NCBI GenBank assembly: GCA_038030265.1
Contig: CM075942.1
Span: forward strand, 15,520,029 to 15,584,028
DNA: 64,000 nt
Origin: Corythucha ciliata
Lineage: Eukaryota > Arthropoda > Insecta > Hemiptera > Tingidae
Reading direction: 5' to 3'
The notes beneath the pieces are model-generated. The model worked only from the letters and a program-made list of their open reading frames with translations, was not told where the DNA came from and made no database searches. This document shows, one piece after another, positions 36,461 through 47,576 of the stretch (position 1 is its first letter; each line of letters begins with the position of its first letter). The position numbers were made by a program, and so were the translations under genes.

Positions 36461-37002
36461 ATTTAGCGGTAGCCTACGTGTAAACGCTGATGTTGGACTG
36501 TGAATTTCCGGTGATGGATCTTTGTATAGCGTTAAGTCTTGTTTATTTGGCTGAATTGACGGTTATTGGACTTCTAATTTCAGACTTGTGGCCCTTGTAT
36601 TCCCAGTTTTATGGCAGGGGTGTAGAATGAAGACAGACATCATCAAAAGGTGATGGGAATGTATAGGTACAGCCAAGACCTTCTACCTTAGTCAGACCTG
36701 TTCTGTAGAAGGTCTTGGTATAGCCCTAAGACTGACGATCGCTCACCGAAAATTGGCGCGATTCCAGCTTAACAAACTAATTAGACTGTGCTGTCAGAGC
36801 TTATTTGTACCTCGCCCCGTATTAGTCAAAGCTCAAAGCGTCAACTCCAATCCACATCCCCCGCTGTAACATATTCAAGTCTGTTGAGGGGAACAGAATT
36901 ACTTTTAACTTTGATGCCAAGTTTATCTTCGTATAGAAAGTGGTAGACTTATAAAAATCGTTAAAAATTACAGACTCTGTCGTGTCAACGCAGAATGTCA
37001 CA
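36461..37002. other. Non-coding interval downstream of the NFX1-type gene
   Basis: It includes a small inverted pair around CAGACCTTCTACCTTAG and TAGAAGGTCTTGG (about 36680-36720). An open minus-strand frame extends the zinc-finger exon in a shifted phase (see findings). No other gene. Confidence 0.5.
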
Positions 37003-37929
37003 TCACAACGCTTTGGGACACTGTCCTGGGTGGCACACACGTTGGCACATCTTACGCCCACAAATCTCACCGCACGAATGCGGAGTCAAACCATCAATCT
37101 GTTGGAAGGGGTGAGTGGGGAGGCGTGTTAAGTAGTTGATGATGTGAAAAATCTTATTATTAGGCCCCTCTCACACTAGGAGAAAAAAGATGCCGACGCG
37201 CGCGTCAGCGTCCGACTGTTGCAGTAAAAACACATAGAACTCTATGGGGCCATGCGTATTTTTTCTCCTAGTGTGCGCAGGGCCTTACGGTTAAAAAAGT
37301 ATTCTTAGGTTTTCTTACATTCGGTGGACTGTCTCTTTTGCCGCAGAAACACGTATAAGTTAAATTTGAAGAATTTTGAGCGGTTTCGTACGAATGACGA
37401 CAGTTTGGACACTGCCAGGAAGGACGATCTTTCCGAATAGACACATTTTCTGTAAATTCACTGCTGGAAACGTACAACAAATTTAAAACTCACCAGAATA
37501 TCCGACCCATATTTTGATACAATAAAGATGAAAAGTTTTGAGGCATTCACGGCAATTCCAAACTGGTAAAGTAGAGTTTATACACTGCAAACACACCGGG
37601 CATTCCGCGATGCCCTGCTCGAAATCTCTACACAGTTTGTCAGTGTCCGAGTGCTCTATAATAAACAAAGCTTTGCTAGGTGTTCAAATCCTAATTATCT
37701 TAAAACTCACTCGCTTGTTTTCTTTTCTTATTTTTATCCCTGAAAAAAACAACAATCACTCCTTCGGGAGGGTAATTGGCAAATTGAATTAAACTCACCC
37801 CGGCTGGTGTCTTCGATGAGGAGCGTTCAGATCAGGCTCATTATTTGTGTACATATAAAGTAAGGCGGCCGAAGCAAATACGAGCGCGACGCCAAAAACA
37901 ACCAAGTTGGTCGTAGCAAGTGCCCACAT
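37003..37929 (-). CDS. Short NFX1/NFXL1-type zinc-finger protein with N-terminal TM
   Basis: Predicted exons are 37929-37799, 37739-37707, 37675-37490, 37463-37319 and 37098-37003, giving 196 aa. A membrane segment (residues 8-29, LVVFGVALVFASAALLYMY) comes first. Next is an NFX1-type RING/PHD module: CPVCLQC, WNCRECLKTFHLYC, SWQCPNC and CFCGK. One NF-X1 unit follows (PHSCGEICGRKMCQRVCHPG), then a stop. NFX1 and NFXL1 are RING-type regulators or E3 ligases with many NF-X1 fingers and about 900-1100 residues; here only the start of that array remains. Exon phases agree only if two donors are GA|GTTTTA, which makes intron 3 just 26 nt. It could be a truncated but working gene, a pseudogene, or one with an assembly indel. 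Confidence 0.55.
37160..37287. mobile_element. 128-bp MITE-like palindrome in the NFX1-type intron
   Basis: TTAGGCCCCTCTCACACTAG pairs with CTAGTGTGCGCAGGGCCTTA, continuing inward with GAGAAAAA/TTTTTCTC. It inserts in intron 4 of the zinc-finger gene and has the same end style as 8394-8531 and 21036-21182. Confidence 0.75.
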
Positions 37930-38577
37930 TTTTGTTGTATTTTTTTCTTCTTCTTTTAATTGCGGTGCGGACGGAATTGATTGTCAAGAGTTGCAGCACT
38001 GACCGTGTTAGGTCATTTTGTTAAGCGTAAACTGTATGACGGAGCAATGGCGAAGGTCGTTGCGTTTATTTTGGTTTCGCTTTCGTAGCAGTTATCGGTC
38101 AAAAGTAATTAACAAACAGCTGTGTTAGATAGCTGGGTTGCGATTTTTTTTCTTTTTGTGCAAAAATTCTGGTTAAACGGCGAAGAAAGAGGCCGAGATT
38201 TTTAGAACTTTCAGGATATTTGCAAAAAGGGATTGAGTTATTGATCGATAAATCTCACGAGATTGTCTAATTCTAAGAAAATCAGTGACAACGGAAGCCA
38301 GTCGGCATTTGGAGGGAAAAAATTTGAACTAAGATTCGCAGCTGCCCCCCTCCCCCACACTATTAACGTTTAATGCATAATGGGGTACTTGCATGAATCT
38401 CAGATTGGGAAGAAAAGCGTACCGGTGATTTGACCCGTGAACTGAAGGATAACAGCGGAAGTTGCAACCCAATTGATGCGTTTTAAGATTTTTAAAAAAG
38501 GTTCTTCAGGAGGGGAAATGACGTAAATCCTTACTTGTGAAGGGGAGTGCCTAATTTACTGACCCAGAGTTTTCTCT
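37930..38577. other. Non-coding interval, 37.9-38.6 kb
   Basis: Upstream region of the zinc-finger gene, then a left half (38378-38537) of the element with AATGGGGAACTTGCA ends, then the left remnant of the repeat into which the foldback element inserted (38555-38577). Confidence 0.55.
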
Positions 38578-40437
38578 GGGTCTGTCTAAAACGCGGATAC
38601 TGCAGATCGGCAGATCTGCAAGATTAACACCTCGCATCTGCAGATCTGCAGATTAACACCTAAAATTCCGTAATTATACGAAAATGAGACTACAATTGAA
38701 AAATAAAGTTAAAGTAGACCAATAATAGGCACAACATTACCGATCATATTTTAGTATGACAATAATGACGCGACACACTCGAACAATCACTTTTACTTCA
38801 TTCGCTCAGACTTCAATTGCATGCAACAGCCAATCATACCATTTACAAAAATTTGCTTAAATTTTGACGCTTCCATGTAAATACAACAGGCACTTCCCCC
38901 CTACCACGCAGATCTGCACTACAGACCGGCCACATAGCGTTAATTGATCAGCCTCAAAATGCATAATATAGCTAATACAACAATTTATAATAATTCACCT
39001 CAATTTCGACCTCTCCTGGTCAATACAACTAGCACTTCCCCCCGTAGCGTGCAGATCTGCAGATTCATAAAAGCCTGCACATCGGCCACTTGGAGTTAAT
39101 CGTACAGCATAAAAATGCATAATAGAGCGAATACAACAATTTAGGATAATTCACCTCAATTTCGACCCCTCCTTGTCAATACAACATCTGCAGATCTGCA
39201 CGCGGAGGAAGTGCCTGTTGTATTGACAAGGAGGGGTCAAAATATTGAGGTGAATTATCCTAAATAGTTGTATTAGCTCTATTATGCATTTTTATGCTGT
39301 ACGATTAACTCTAAGTGGCCGATCTGCATGATTTTATGAATCTGCAGATCTGCACGCTACGGGGGGAAGTGCTAGTGGTATGAGGTGAATCATCTCAAAT
39401 TGTTGGATTAGCTTTAGTATGCATTTTGATGCTGAAATATTAACGCTAAAACGCCGATCTGCAGGCTTTCATGAATCTGCAGATCTGCACGCTACAGGGG
39501 GAAAAGCTAGTTGTATTGACCAGGAGGGGTCAAAATTGAGGTGAGTTATTTTAAATTGTTGTATTAGCTCTATTATGCATTTTTATGCTGTACGATTAAC
39601 TCTAAGTGCCCGATCTGCAGGAATTTATGAATCTGCAGATCTGCACGCTACGGGGGGAAGTGCTGTTGTATGGACAAGGAGGGGTCGAAATTGAGGTGAA
39701 TAATTATAAATTGTTGTATTAGCTATATTATGCATTTTGAGGCTGAACAATTAACGCTAAGTGGCCGATCTGCAGGCTTTTATGAATCTGCAGATCTGCA
39801 CGCTACGGGGGGAAGTGCCTGTTGTATGGACAAGGAGGGGTCGAAATTGAGGTGAATAATTATAAATTGTTGTATTAGCTCTATTATGCATTTTTATGCT
39901 GTACGATTAACTCTAAGTGCCCGATCTGCAGGCTTTTATGAATCTGCAGGCTACGGGGGGAAGTGCCTGTTATATGGACAAGGAGGGGTCGAAATTGAGG
40001 TGAATTATTATAAATTGTTGTATTAGCTATATTATGCATTTTGAGGCTGAACAATTAACGCTATGTGGCCGGTCTGTAGGCTTTTATGAATCTGCAGATC
40101 TGCGTGGTAGGGGGGAAGTGCCTGTTGTATTTACATGGAAGCGTCAAAATTTAAGCAAATTTTTGTAAATGGTATGATTGGCTGTTGCATGCAATTGAAG
40201 TCTGAGCGAATGAAGTAAAAGTGATTGTTCGAGTGTGTCGCTTCATTATTGTCATACTAAAATATGATCGGTAATGTTGTGCCTATTATTGGTCTACTTT
40301 AACTTTATTTTTCAATTGTAGTCTCATTTTCGTATAGTTATGGAATTTTAGGTGTTAATCTGCAGATTTGGGGTGTTAATCTGCAGATGCGAGGTGTTAA
40401 TCTTGCAGATCTGCAGATCCGCGTTTTAGACAGACCC
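38578..40437. mobile_element. MULE/Foldback-type element with perfect 9-bp target duplication
   Basis: Ends GGGTCTGTCTAAAACGCGG and CCGCGTTTTAGACAGACCC are flanked on both sides by GTTTTCTCT (38569-38577 and 40438-40446). Outer arms of about 340 bp pair (for example CAATCACTTTTACTTCATTC at 38797 with its inverse near 40200). The interior holds direct and inverted copies of a ~155-bp unit: about two inverted on the left and six on the right, each marked by the 14-bp palindrome CTGCAGATCTGCAG and by GCTACGGGGGGAAGTGC. Long inverted repeats, internal tandem units and a 9-bp duplication fit Foldback/MULE elements. No ORF. Confidence 0.9.
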
Positions 40438-40975
40438 GTTTTCTCTACTGACCAAGCACTTAAAATGCTCGGATCGAGCTGAAACTTGGCATACAATTTA
40501 CGCATGGATCAATACGACTTGTCCTCAAATTTGATCCCGATCGGTTCAGGGAAACTCGGGAAAACCCGGAAAATCCTACTGACCAGAGGGTTTTCTCTAC
40601 TGACCGGGCACTTCAATTGCTCCGATCGAGCTGAAACTTGGCATACAATAATTACGCGTTGGTCATTACGACTTGTCCTCAAATTTGATCCCGATCGGTT
40701 CAGGGAAACTCGGGAAAACCCGGAAAATCCTACTGACCAGAGGGTTTTCTCCACTGACCGGGCACTTCAAATGCTCCGATCGAGCTGAAACTTGGCAAAA
40801 AATTTACGCGTGAGTCATTACGACTTGTCCTGATCAAATTTGAGGACAAGTCGTAATGACCCACGCGTAAATTGTATGCCAAGTTTCAGCTCGATCGGAG
40901 CATTTGAAGTGCCCGGTCAGTAGAAAAAGCCCTCTGGATTTTCCGGGTTTTCTCGAGTTTCCCTGAACAGATCTT
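40438..40975. repeat. ~152-bp tandem and inverted repeat, target of the foldback element
   Basis: A unit beginning TTTTCTCTACTGACC and containing GATCGAGCTGAAACTTGGCA and ACGACTTGTCCTCAAATTTG occurs about 2.5 times directly (40438-40830), then once inverted (to 40975), with the mirror centre near 40835. Confidence 0.85.
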
Positions 40976-41470
40976 GCCAAAATTCCCAAGAGTTCGCTAT
41001 TCTTGGAATAAGTTCACGGCTAAAATTTAGAGCTAGTGTTAAATCGTGGTTAAAATTTAGAAAAAGCGCCAATTCGCGGTTTGACCGTTTTAAAGACTAA
41101 AATTATGGAAGCAAGGCACTAAAGTGAAGTTTCGGGAACATAATTTGCGTTGTGGAACGACGAACCCGACCGTTTTTCTGACAAAATGAAAAATGAGGGA
41201 CTGAGCGCTGACCGTGGACATTTGAAATGCTCCATCGAGACCTTAATCTGTCACAGAATTGGTTAAGGGCGTGGGGGGGGGGCGGCGACTGGTACTTCAA
41301 AGGGCTTTTCAACAACGACGGTTGCGGGAATTTCCCAGGCATAGTGAAGGAAAAAAAACTCACCGAAAAATATTTGTATTTAGTACTTGAGAGAAAATCT
41401 AAAACTCTTGGTTCATTATAATATTGTACTAATAGCCTCGCTTAATATAGCCCTATATTTAGCGAACCAA

Positions 41471-41755
41471 ATGGCCAAATCTATAAGTTTAAAAAATAAA
41501 TTAAATACAAAGAAGAAGAAGTCCACCATTGTTGACCATCGCTCCACGGATGAATTTGAACTAGCCACATTCATCTCACGTCAAATAAGCACGGAAAAAA
41601 AATCTAATGGTGTCTGGAAAGTAATTTACGGGTTCACATTCACCGGCATCACTATTATGCACTTGTTTTTGCTTGAATGGTGGTGGAATTTCCTGTGTTT
41701 TATCATTGGAGGCAGTCTGATAAAATTTCTACTTAAAAATTATTTCAAATACTAG
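41471..41755 (+). CDS. Unknown 94-aa protein with C-terminal membrane hairpin
   Basis: An ATG-to-stop frame. A lysine-rich, hydrophilic N-terminal half (MAKSISLKNKLNTKKKK) precedes two hydrophobic segments (about residues 50-65 and 68-85; GFTFTGITIMHLFLLEWW and FLCFIIGGSLIKFLL) and a basic end. The frame stays open upstream to 41384 and is also hydrophobic there, so the start is uncertain. It converges on the 3' end of PIGB (stop at 41964). No homologue recognised. Composition is far from that of the repeat-derived ORFs, which argues for a real small membrane protein. Confidence 0.4.
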   Translation: MAKSISLKNKLNTKKKKSTIVDHRSTDEFELATFISRQISTEKKSNGVWKVIYGFTFTGITIMHLFLLEWWWNFLCFIIGGSLIKFLLKNYFKY

Positions 41756-41963
41756 CTAGTCAAATATTGCGTACAAAATGCCTCTGTTAAACGTTTTTTT
41801 CTTACAAGGAAAATGCTTCAACAATTAAAAAAGTTGTAAACTATTAAAGTTCTTTAAATTATTAATGTTATAATTATAATTAAGTGCCTTAGAAAATTGT
41901 GTGAACACAAATGGTCAGCCTTAAATTGGAGAGGAAAGAACTAACACGACGGCGGGGGGCTTT

Positions 41964-44900
41964 TTAAAAGCATTTATCGCCTTTTCGTTCGTACACATGG
42001 ACGAACTCACCCTGATTCGGGTCGTGCATAAACTGCTTATAGGTTTGATGGAATTTCGCCGACATCGTATAGTTGCGATGGTGAAAGAAATTCGTCAAGT
42101 TGAGCGACGAGAAGGTGACAAAGTGAGATGGAAGACGACAGGGCGACTCCTTTGCTGGGTATTGTTCCCTTGCCCAGGCAACGGTGTTGTTGAAAAAACT
42201 TTTCGTCTCGTCTTCTTGGTAGTGAGAGTTGGTGTCGGCGGTCCAGCTCGGTTCGCAGGTTAGGTATCTGAATTTGAATTTTTTGGGGAAAGGGAAAAGA
42301 ACGTCATAGGGAAAACAAATGGCGAATGGAAGGGAGGAAAAAGTATCATCTTAAGTATTATAAAGGAAAAATTAATCATGTAACAAGAAGGAGGTGTTTT
42401 GGAGGGTAAATTAGGGGCGCCAGCGGCAATTTTTTGAGTTCAGGAAGAAAATAGTCCTATCTGGGGTACTAAGCTGAGCCCCGAGACTCGACCTCTTGGG
42501 TTTAAAGTTCTCCTCAAGCATTTTGTTGTCAAAAGATTCTTCTGGGCTTGCAAGGATCTTGTGGTTAGCTGTTAGAGAGTTTTCGTGGTTACAATTCTTT
42601 GTCTTTGTGAGTGGTTTTTTTTATTGGTGCTTTGGTTTTTATTGAGGTTGGAACTTGTTGTGGTTAGAGCTATTTTGAATTTTCTGTGGTTGTATTGGGG
42701 GGTCTGAAACTTCTTTGTGGTTGAGTGTGGTGTTCAGACGTTTTTGCGGTTGAAGCTTTATTGGAACTTTTGAAGGCTAGAGCTCCACTAGGAAAGTGCC
42801 GCTTGTTGACAAACGGCACTGGTCTGCTGATGGTGGACTCCTGGAACCCCAACCGGAGCGTCGGTGCTAGGGGCCTACATGAATCACGTACCGCGTGGAT
42901 TAGGGTGACCAGAAGTCCTACTTTCCCCAGGCATGTCCTACTTTTTAGAGCGCCCGGAGACGTACGGGCTCATTTTTCAGGTGTCCGAGGAGAGCTCAAA
43001 TTGTCCTCTTTTTTTTCCTACTTTTCTGTGTCAACTTGTAACTTCTAGCCCCAACATTTTTCACCTTCAAACTGAGGGGCATAGCATCTGGCACACACAC
43101 CAAACAGACAATTTGGACAATCACACGCGTTTGGCACTTTACAAAACCAAATTTCATCATTTGAACTCTGCCAACCCTTATTTTGCCGAATTTATCATTT
43201 CAAAAAACAAAATTTTGCTGATTCGTCTCGCTCAAATCCCAATTTTGCGGGGTTTTCTATTTCAAACTCCCAATTTCGTTGGTTTCGCTCTTTCAAAAAC
43301 CATTTTTGTGGACTTCCGCTCATTCAAAACCCAATTTTGCAGGCTAGGCTCATATGAAAGCGAATTTCGGTTAGCTCTTTATAAAATCAGTTTCACAGGA
43401 TCGGTTAGTTCAAAAAAATAACTTGGCAAAAAACAAATACCTATTGCGATTTCGGCTTTTTCAAACCCCATTTTCACTATTATACATATAGTGTATAACC
43501 AAATGTTTCAAATTTGGCACCTTGAAAACCAAATTTCATGCATTTTTGTAATTTCCCACCCATTTGTCGCCGATTTTAACGCATTTAAAAACCACATTTC
43601 GTGAGTTCTGCTCTTTTAAAAACCAATTTTCGTGAGTTTCGCCTTTTCATAAACCATTTTTGTGGAATGGGCTCCTATAAAACCACATTTCGGGGACTTG
43701 GGTCCTTAAAATCAAATTTTGGGGATATTTGCCTGATCGAAAATCAAATTTCGTGGCTTTAGCATAGCAGGTTCAGTCAATTCGAATAAATAGGTAATTA
43801 GGCGGAATACGAACGATAGAAAAGCAAATTTGGCAATTTTTGCGTTTTAATCATCCAATTTGGAACCTCAAAAATCCAATTCAAGTTTTTTTTTTCTGAC
43901 CCCAGTTTCGCGGATTTTCACGCTTTTAAAACCCAAATTTTGTGGGTTCTTGCTTCAACTGAAATCAGTTTTGCAGGTTAATTATTGGCTAATTCATATA
44001 TTAATTTGGCTCTTTCAAAAACCGAATTTCCGAACTTGGTTTATTCAAAACCTAATTTTTTTCATTTGGGCCCCTACCCAATTTTTGAGGACTTTCACTC
44101 TTTCAAAATCTAATTTTGCGGATTTGATTCATTCGAACTAGTAAACAATAATAGTTCTGTCGACAGTCCCATTCAACCGGAAGAACATAGTCACGAAAGG
44201 TGTGCACAATGATAGCTTACGACCTCCAACTTACGAGTCCGAGAGTCTGCCATGCCGTATCTGGGGCCTAAGGATTTTACAGCTAATCAAAGTCCTTAAT
44301 TCGGGACATGAATTTAACCGGAAGAACATAGTCCTCAGACTGGTGTCATTCGAAAAGTTTTATGGAGCTGATTACGAATATGATCCTCTGCCGGCGTCTG
44401 CCTGGGGCATTTACCCTCTGGCTCGTCAAACTCACGAAATTTGGGAAATTCAAATTAACCGGAAGAACATAGTCGTGAAACTGGTCTCATTCTATAGGTT
44501 TTGCTAAGATGATTACAAATATGATCGTCTGCAAGGCGCCTACTTGGGGCATTTGCGCTCGGTCGCCAGTCAAAATTAAGGTAAAAATCACTAAATTAGG
44601 GATAATAATTAACCGGAAGAACAAAGTCCGGAAAATGGTCTTATGCATCAGGTTTTACGTACTGTACACGAAAATGATCGTATGTCGGCGTCTGCCAAGG
44701 GCATTTGCCCTCTGTGACCAGTCAAACCGCACGGAGGGAAAATAATTAACCGGAAGATCGTAGTCGTGAAACTAGTCTCATTCAAAAGGTTTTGTGGAGC
44801 TGATGAACTAATTGGCAAAGTTGAAATTCGGATTCAGCACACCTGAGAGCATTAGAATCAGTCAAAAATTTTAGTCCCAGAGTTTTTTCTGAAACTACCC

Positions 44901-47576
44901 CTTAATGAAACCTGTTTCCTGGACTATTGATTGATTTCAATGTTTAATGTGGGCAATTGTCTTGTTGAAGAGCCCTCTCCAAGAAACACCAGTGATTGAA
45001 AAATGTGCAAGTTCCCCATTGCGTAGTCAGATGTTTGTTACTAGGGAAATCAAGTTTCGAATGAATGACATTAAAATATGATCCGAACGAAATGAATGAC
45101 ACCTTAGTGTAAATAAGTATAGTAAATAAATAAATAAAAATAGTTCCTAGTGTAGAAAACCATGTGATTTCATTGACTTATTCTGACAAATTGAATGAAA
45201 CCAGATGATTTTCTTCAAAAGTGTAGCACTCGCAAAACAATGGAACGGACCTAATGATTCCAATTTCGAATTCCCATAACAACAGACCCTAGCAACAACG
45301 CAATTACGAAACTACATAACAGCACGAAAGTTGACGTGAATACCCTAAATTTTAACATTAAACTGATCAACGATTAGTCGTTGTTGACTTGTATTTAGGC
45401 GTCCTACTATTGTGCCCTGCTTTCCATCACAAGCGTCCTACTTTTTTGTGCCAGGCGGCCTCAGAAACTACTTTGACATCTGGTCACCCTAGCGTGGGTC
45501 GGACATCTTTGAGATAAATAGTACGAAATCGCGTTATTCATGCATCCCGAAAAGCCGAATTTGCTACCAGACGAGCTGGTTCCGAATAACGAAGCGTTTT
45601 CCTAACCGTCACGAATTTCCCCCTAGGAGATAGCCCCCCCCCCCCCGCGGAAGGGAGTGAAGTTTGTTTGTGAAGTATTATTGTGACAGAGGAAAAACAC
45701 TGTTGTTGTATTGCAAACTCCCCACAGCAACGGTACTCAATTGCCACGCTTACGCTCATCATTGAGCACTGATGATCGGATTTAAAAGTTTTTCAGTTTG
45801 ATTGTTTGTTATGGGGGGAGGGGGAAACTTCACCTTGAAGAATTTTAACAAGCCCATAGTAAATTAAAAATGGTATTTTTACTCCGGAGGGCTGACTGGA
45901 GGATCAGAAATACTGGCCGATAATTCTCAGTTTCTTGAGCTCAACAGCTAGTTTAGTAGTGCCTTCTGACCTTTTTGGGCAAACTTCCAAATCCCCCCCC
46001 CTCACAATTAGAGGTTTGATGGGCCTCGAACAAGCAAGAAATGACCGGGTTGGAGGTAAATGTCCTTCTTTGTAGCTTTGAAGGACCTAACCACCAAAAA
46101 AAAAAAATCATACCTCACGGAAACGTCGCTGTGCAGATGACTGTAGCCGGGGAAAGAGTGGCACGGAGCTAGAAAATGAATTTTCAAATCCGACGACGTT
46201 TTGTTCTTAGCTAGTTTGGACAAATACGTCATCGCTTCTATGGATCCAGTTTGATGGAACTGTCCTAGGAACATCCATGCAACGGCGTATACGGCTATCA
46301 TGACGACTCCGACTAGGTAGAGCAGTGAATAGTCTTTGTTGGAGCTCCATCTAAAACATTTGGAATATTTAGACAAAATATCGAACGGGAACTTGAGATT
46401 TTGAGTACCTTCCAAGAGCTGAAGAACTGATGTAAATCATCATGGGGAGTAGGGGAAGGAGAAAACGGAACTCCTTGTGGGGTATCAAGCTGAGGCAAAT
46501 CAGCGTACATAGTATGGTGAGAAGGAGCTGGCACTCGAGGTTAGTTTTAAGGAATCGCCAGCTGAATAGGCGGGGAAGTAGGCGAAAGGAGGACACGTAG
46601 AACGGAATGGCTTGGATGCCGAGGACGGCGGGTATGCCGCAGTAGAAGTACCAGAAGAGGTCGTGGACTCCATAGTTGGTGGCAACGCCTTTGAGAACGT
46701 TGATTTCGAAGAATTTATAGGGGGTGATGACGAAACTGCCGTGCATGAATGTGTCGAGGGCGATACATATGCCTCCGACGATGACTCCAATGGGTAGGTA
46801 GCTGTCAAAGATCTTTTGTAGGGGTTTAGGGCTGGCGAAAATGTGAATCGCAACGAGCGGTGTCCAGAGCATGACGGCGGTTGGACGGATGAACGATGAG
46901 AGAACTGCTAGCGTGATGAACAGTTTATCATTTGTTTTAGGGGTTAGTGGATAATTGTAGAGAGCGAATATGGTCAAGTCCATTTCAAAAGTGTTCGCTA
47001 ATGTTCTGGTCGAGCAGTACGACACGAAATACGATGTGATCCTGCGCCAATTTCAAGCCAATTAGTTCGTTCTCACTCCCTCCACAAATTTAGGAAGTTA
47101 CCATGAGAAGAAAGCCCAGGAGTACTGCCCTGAGCGTCGTTCGTGAACCCAACGCAAAAAATACAAGTCGGCCAACGCCGACAAACCAGCCTGTAGTGCC
47201 CGCGGTACCATTGTTAACGTGCAAGCCGAGTCCAGTCCAAAAAACGCTAAAAATCGGTAAACACCTTCAACGATGCCCACGTACAAGTACGACCTATACA
47301 GAAATCATCAAAATTCACTACCCTCCTCCAAGAGTCGAACTTATGGAAATGTCACCTTATGCCCACTTTCCATTCCCAAGTCGGGTCACTTCCATAGCCA
47401 AAAACGCGGGTATGAGCCACTTCTAAACTCTGCCAATATTCATCAGGAACGTAATAACTTCGAATCCAAACCAAGTCCATGATTCGTACGAACAGTAGGA
47501 GGATCAAAAGGCGAAACGGGAACTCCCCGTGAATTATCAAAGGCGTTAAGCCCCATAAAGTCTTTTTGGAGTACAT
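41964..47576 (-). CDS. PIGB: GPI mannosyltransferase 3 (PIGB), five exons
   Basis: ER multi-pass enzyme of glycosyltransferase family 22 that adds the third mannose to GPI-anchor precursors from dolichol-phosphate-mannose. Exons are 47576-47356, 47293-47102, 47041-46409, 46350-46114 and 42267-41964. All junctions are in phase and give 528 aa. The lumenal motif VPDEYWQSLEVAH lies in exon 1. FIRPTAVMLWTPL, IPHKEFRFLLPLLPM and the CHSFPGYSHLH block match PIGB. The final exon supplies LTCEP, LPSHFVTFSSL and the HVYERKG end. Intron 4 is 3.85 kb and contains a hAT-type element; the other introns are 58-62 nt. A separate terminal exon so far away is easily missed by gene finders. Confidence 0.95.
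42570..42790 (+). repeat. GTGGTT-family array in PIGB intron 4
   Basis: Units such as TTTTGTGGTT, GTTGGAACTTG and GTGGTTAGAGCTATTTT recur every 20-35 nt. Same family as 13745-13890. Confidence 0.6.
43130..44130 (-). repeat. Long GAAATTTGG-family array within the hAT-type element
   Basis: About 1 kb of units reading TTTCAAAAACCAAATTTCGTGG and GGGTTTGGCTC on the plus strand at 28-40 nt spacing. It creates spurious ORFs of 90-160 codons. Confidence 0.75.
44160..44820 (+). repeat. Diverged copies of the 22.7-24.1 kb satellite
   Basis: TTAACCGGAAGAACATAGTC, GATTACGAATATGATC and TGGGGCATTTGC phrases recur with the same order and ~135-bp spacing. The first copy even shares the same left lead-in (ATTCAACCGGAAGAA, then GTATCTGGGGCCTAAGGAT). 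Confidence 0.8.

Larger units (their letters stand above)
42901..45491 (+). mobile_element. hAT-type element (2.6 kb) inside PIGB intron 4
   Basis: Left end TAGGGTGACCAGAAGTCC matches inverted right end GGACATCTGGTCACCCTA-like sequence (one or two mismatches), flanked by GCGTGGAT (42893-42900) and GCGTGGGT (45492-45499), a 7/8 target duplication. Inside are a long reverse-orientation GAAATTTGG array (about 43130-44130), a stretch of the ACCGGAAGAACATAG satellite (44160-44820) and a right half of the AATGGGGAACTTGCA element. No transposase ORF. Confidence 0.88.

Noticed and set aside
42933..43421. 162-codon open frame on the plus strand, and similar ones near 15770-16310, 49448 and 51519
   Set aside because: They lie within the GAAATTTGG arrays; the repeat period keeps frames open on both strands and the peptides are only the repeat translated.
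45538..45762. Candidate last exon of PIGB
   Set aside because: Sequence does not match the PIGB C-terminus, while the exon at 42267-41964 does, in phase.
46008..46090. Alternative PIGB end using a 27-nt intron after 46114
   Set aside because: Gives an unrelated 25-residue tail; the distant exon restores the family sequence.
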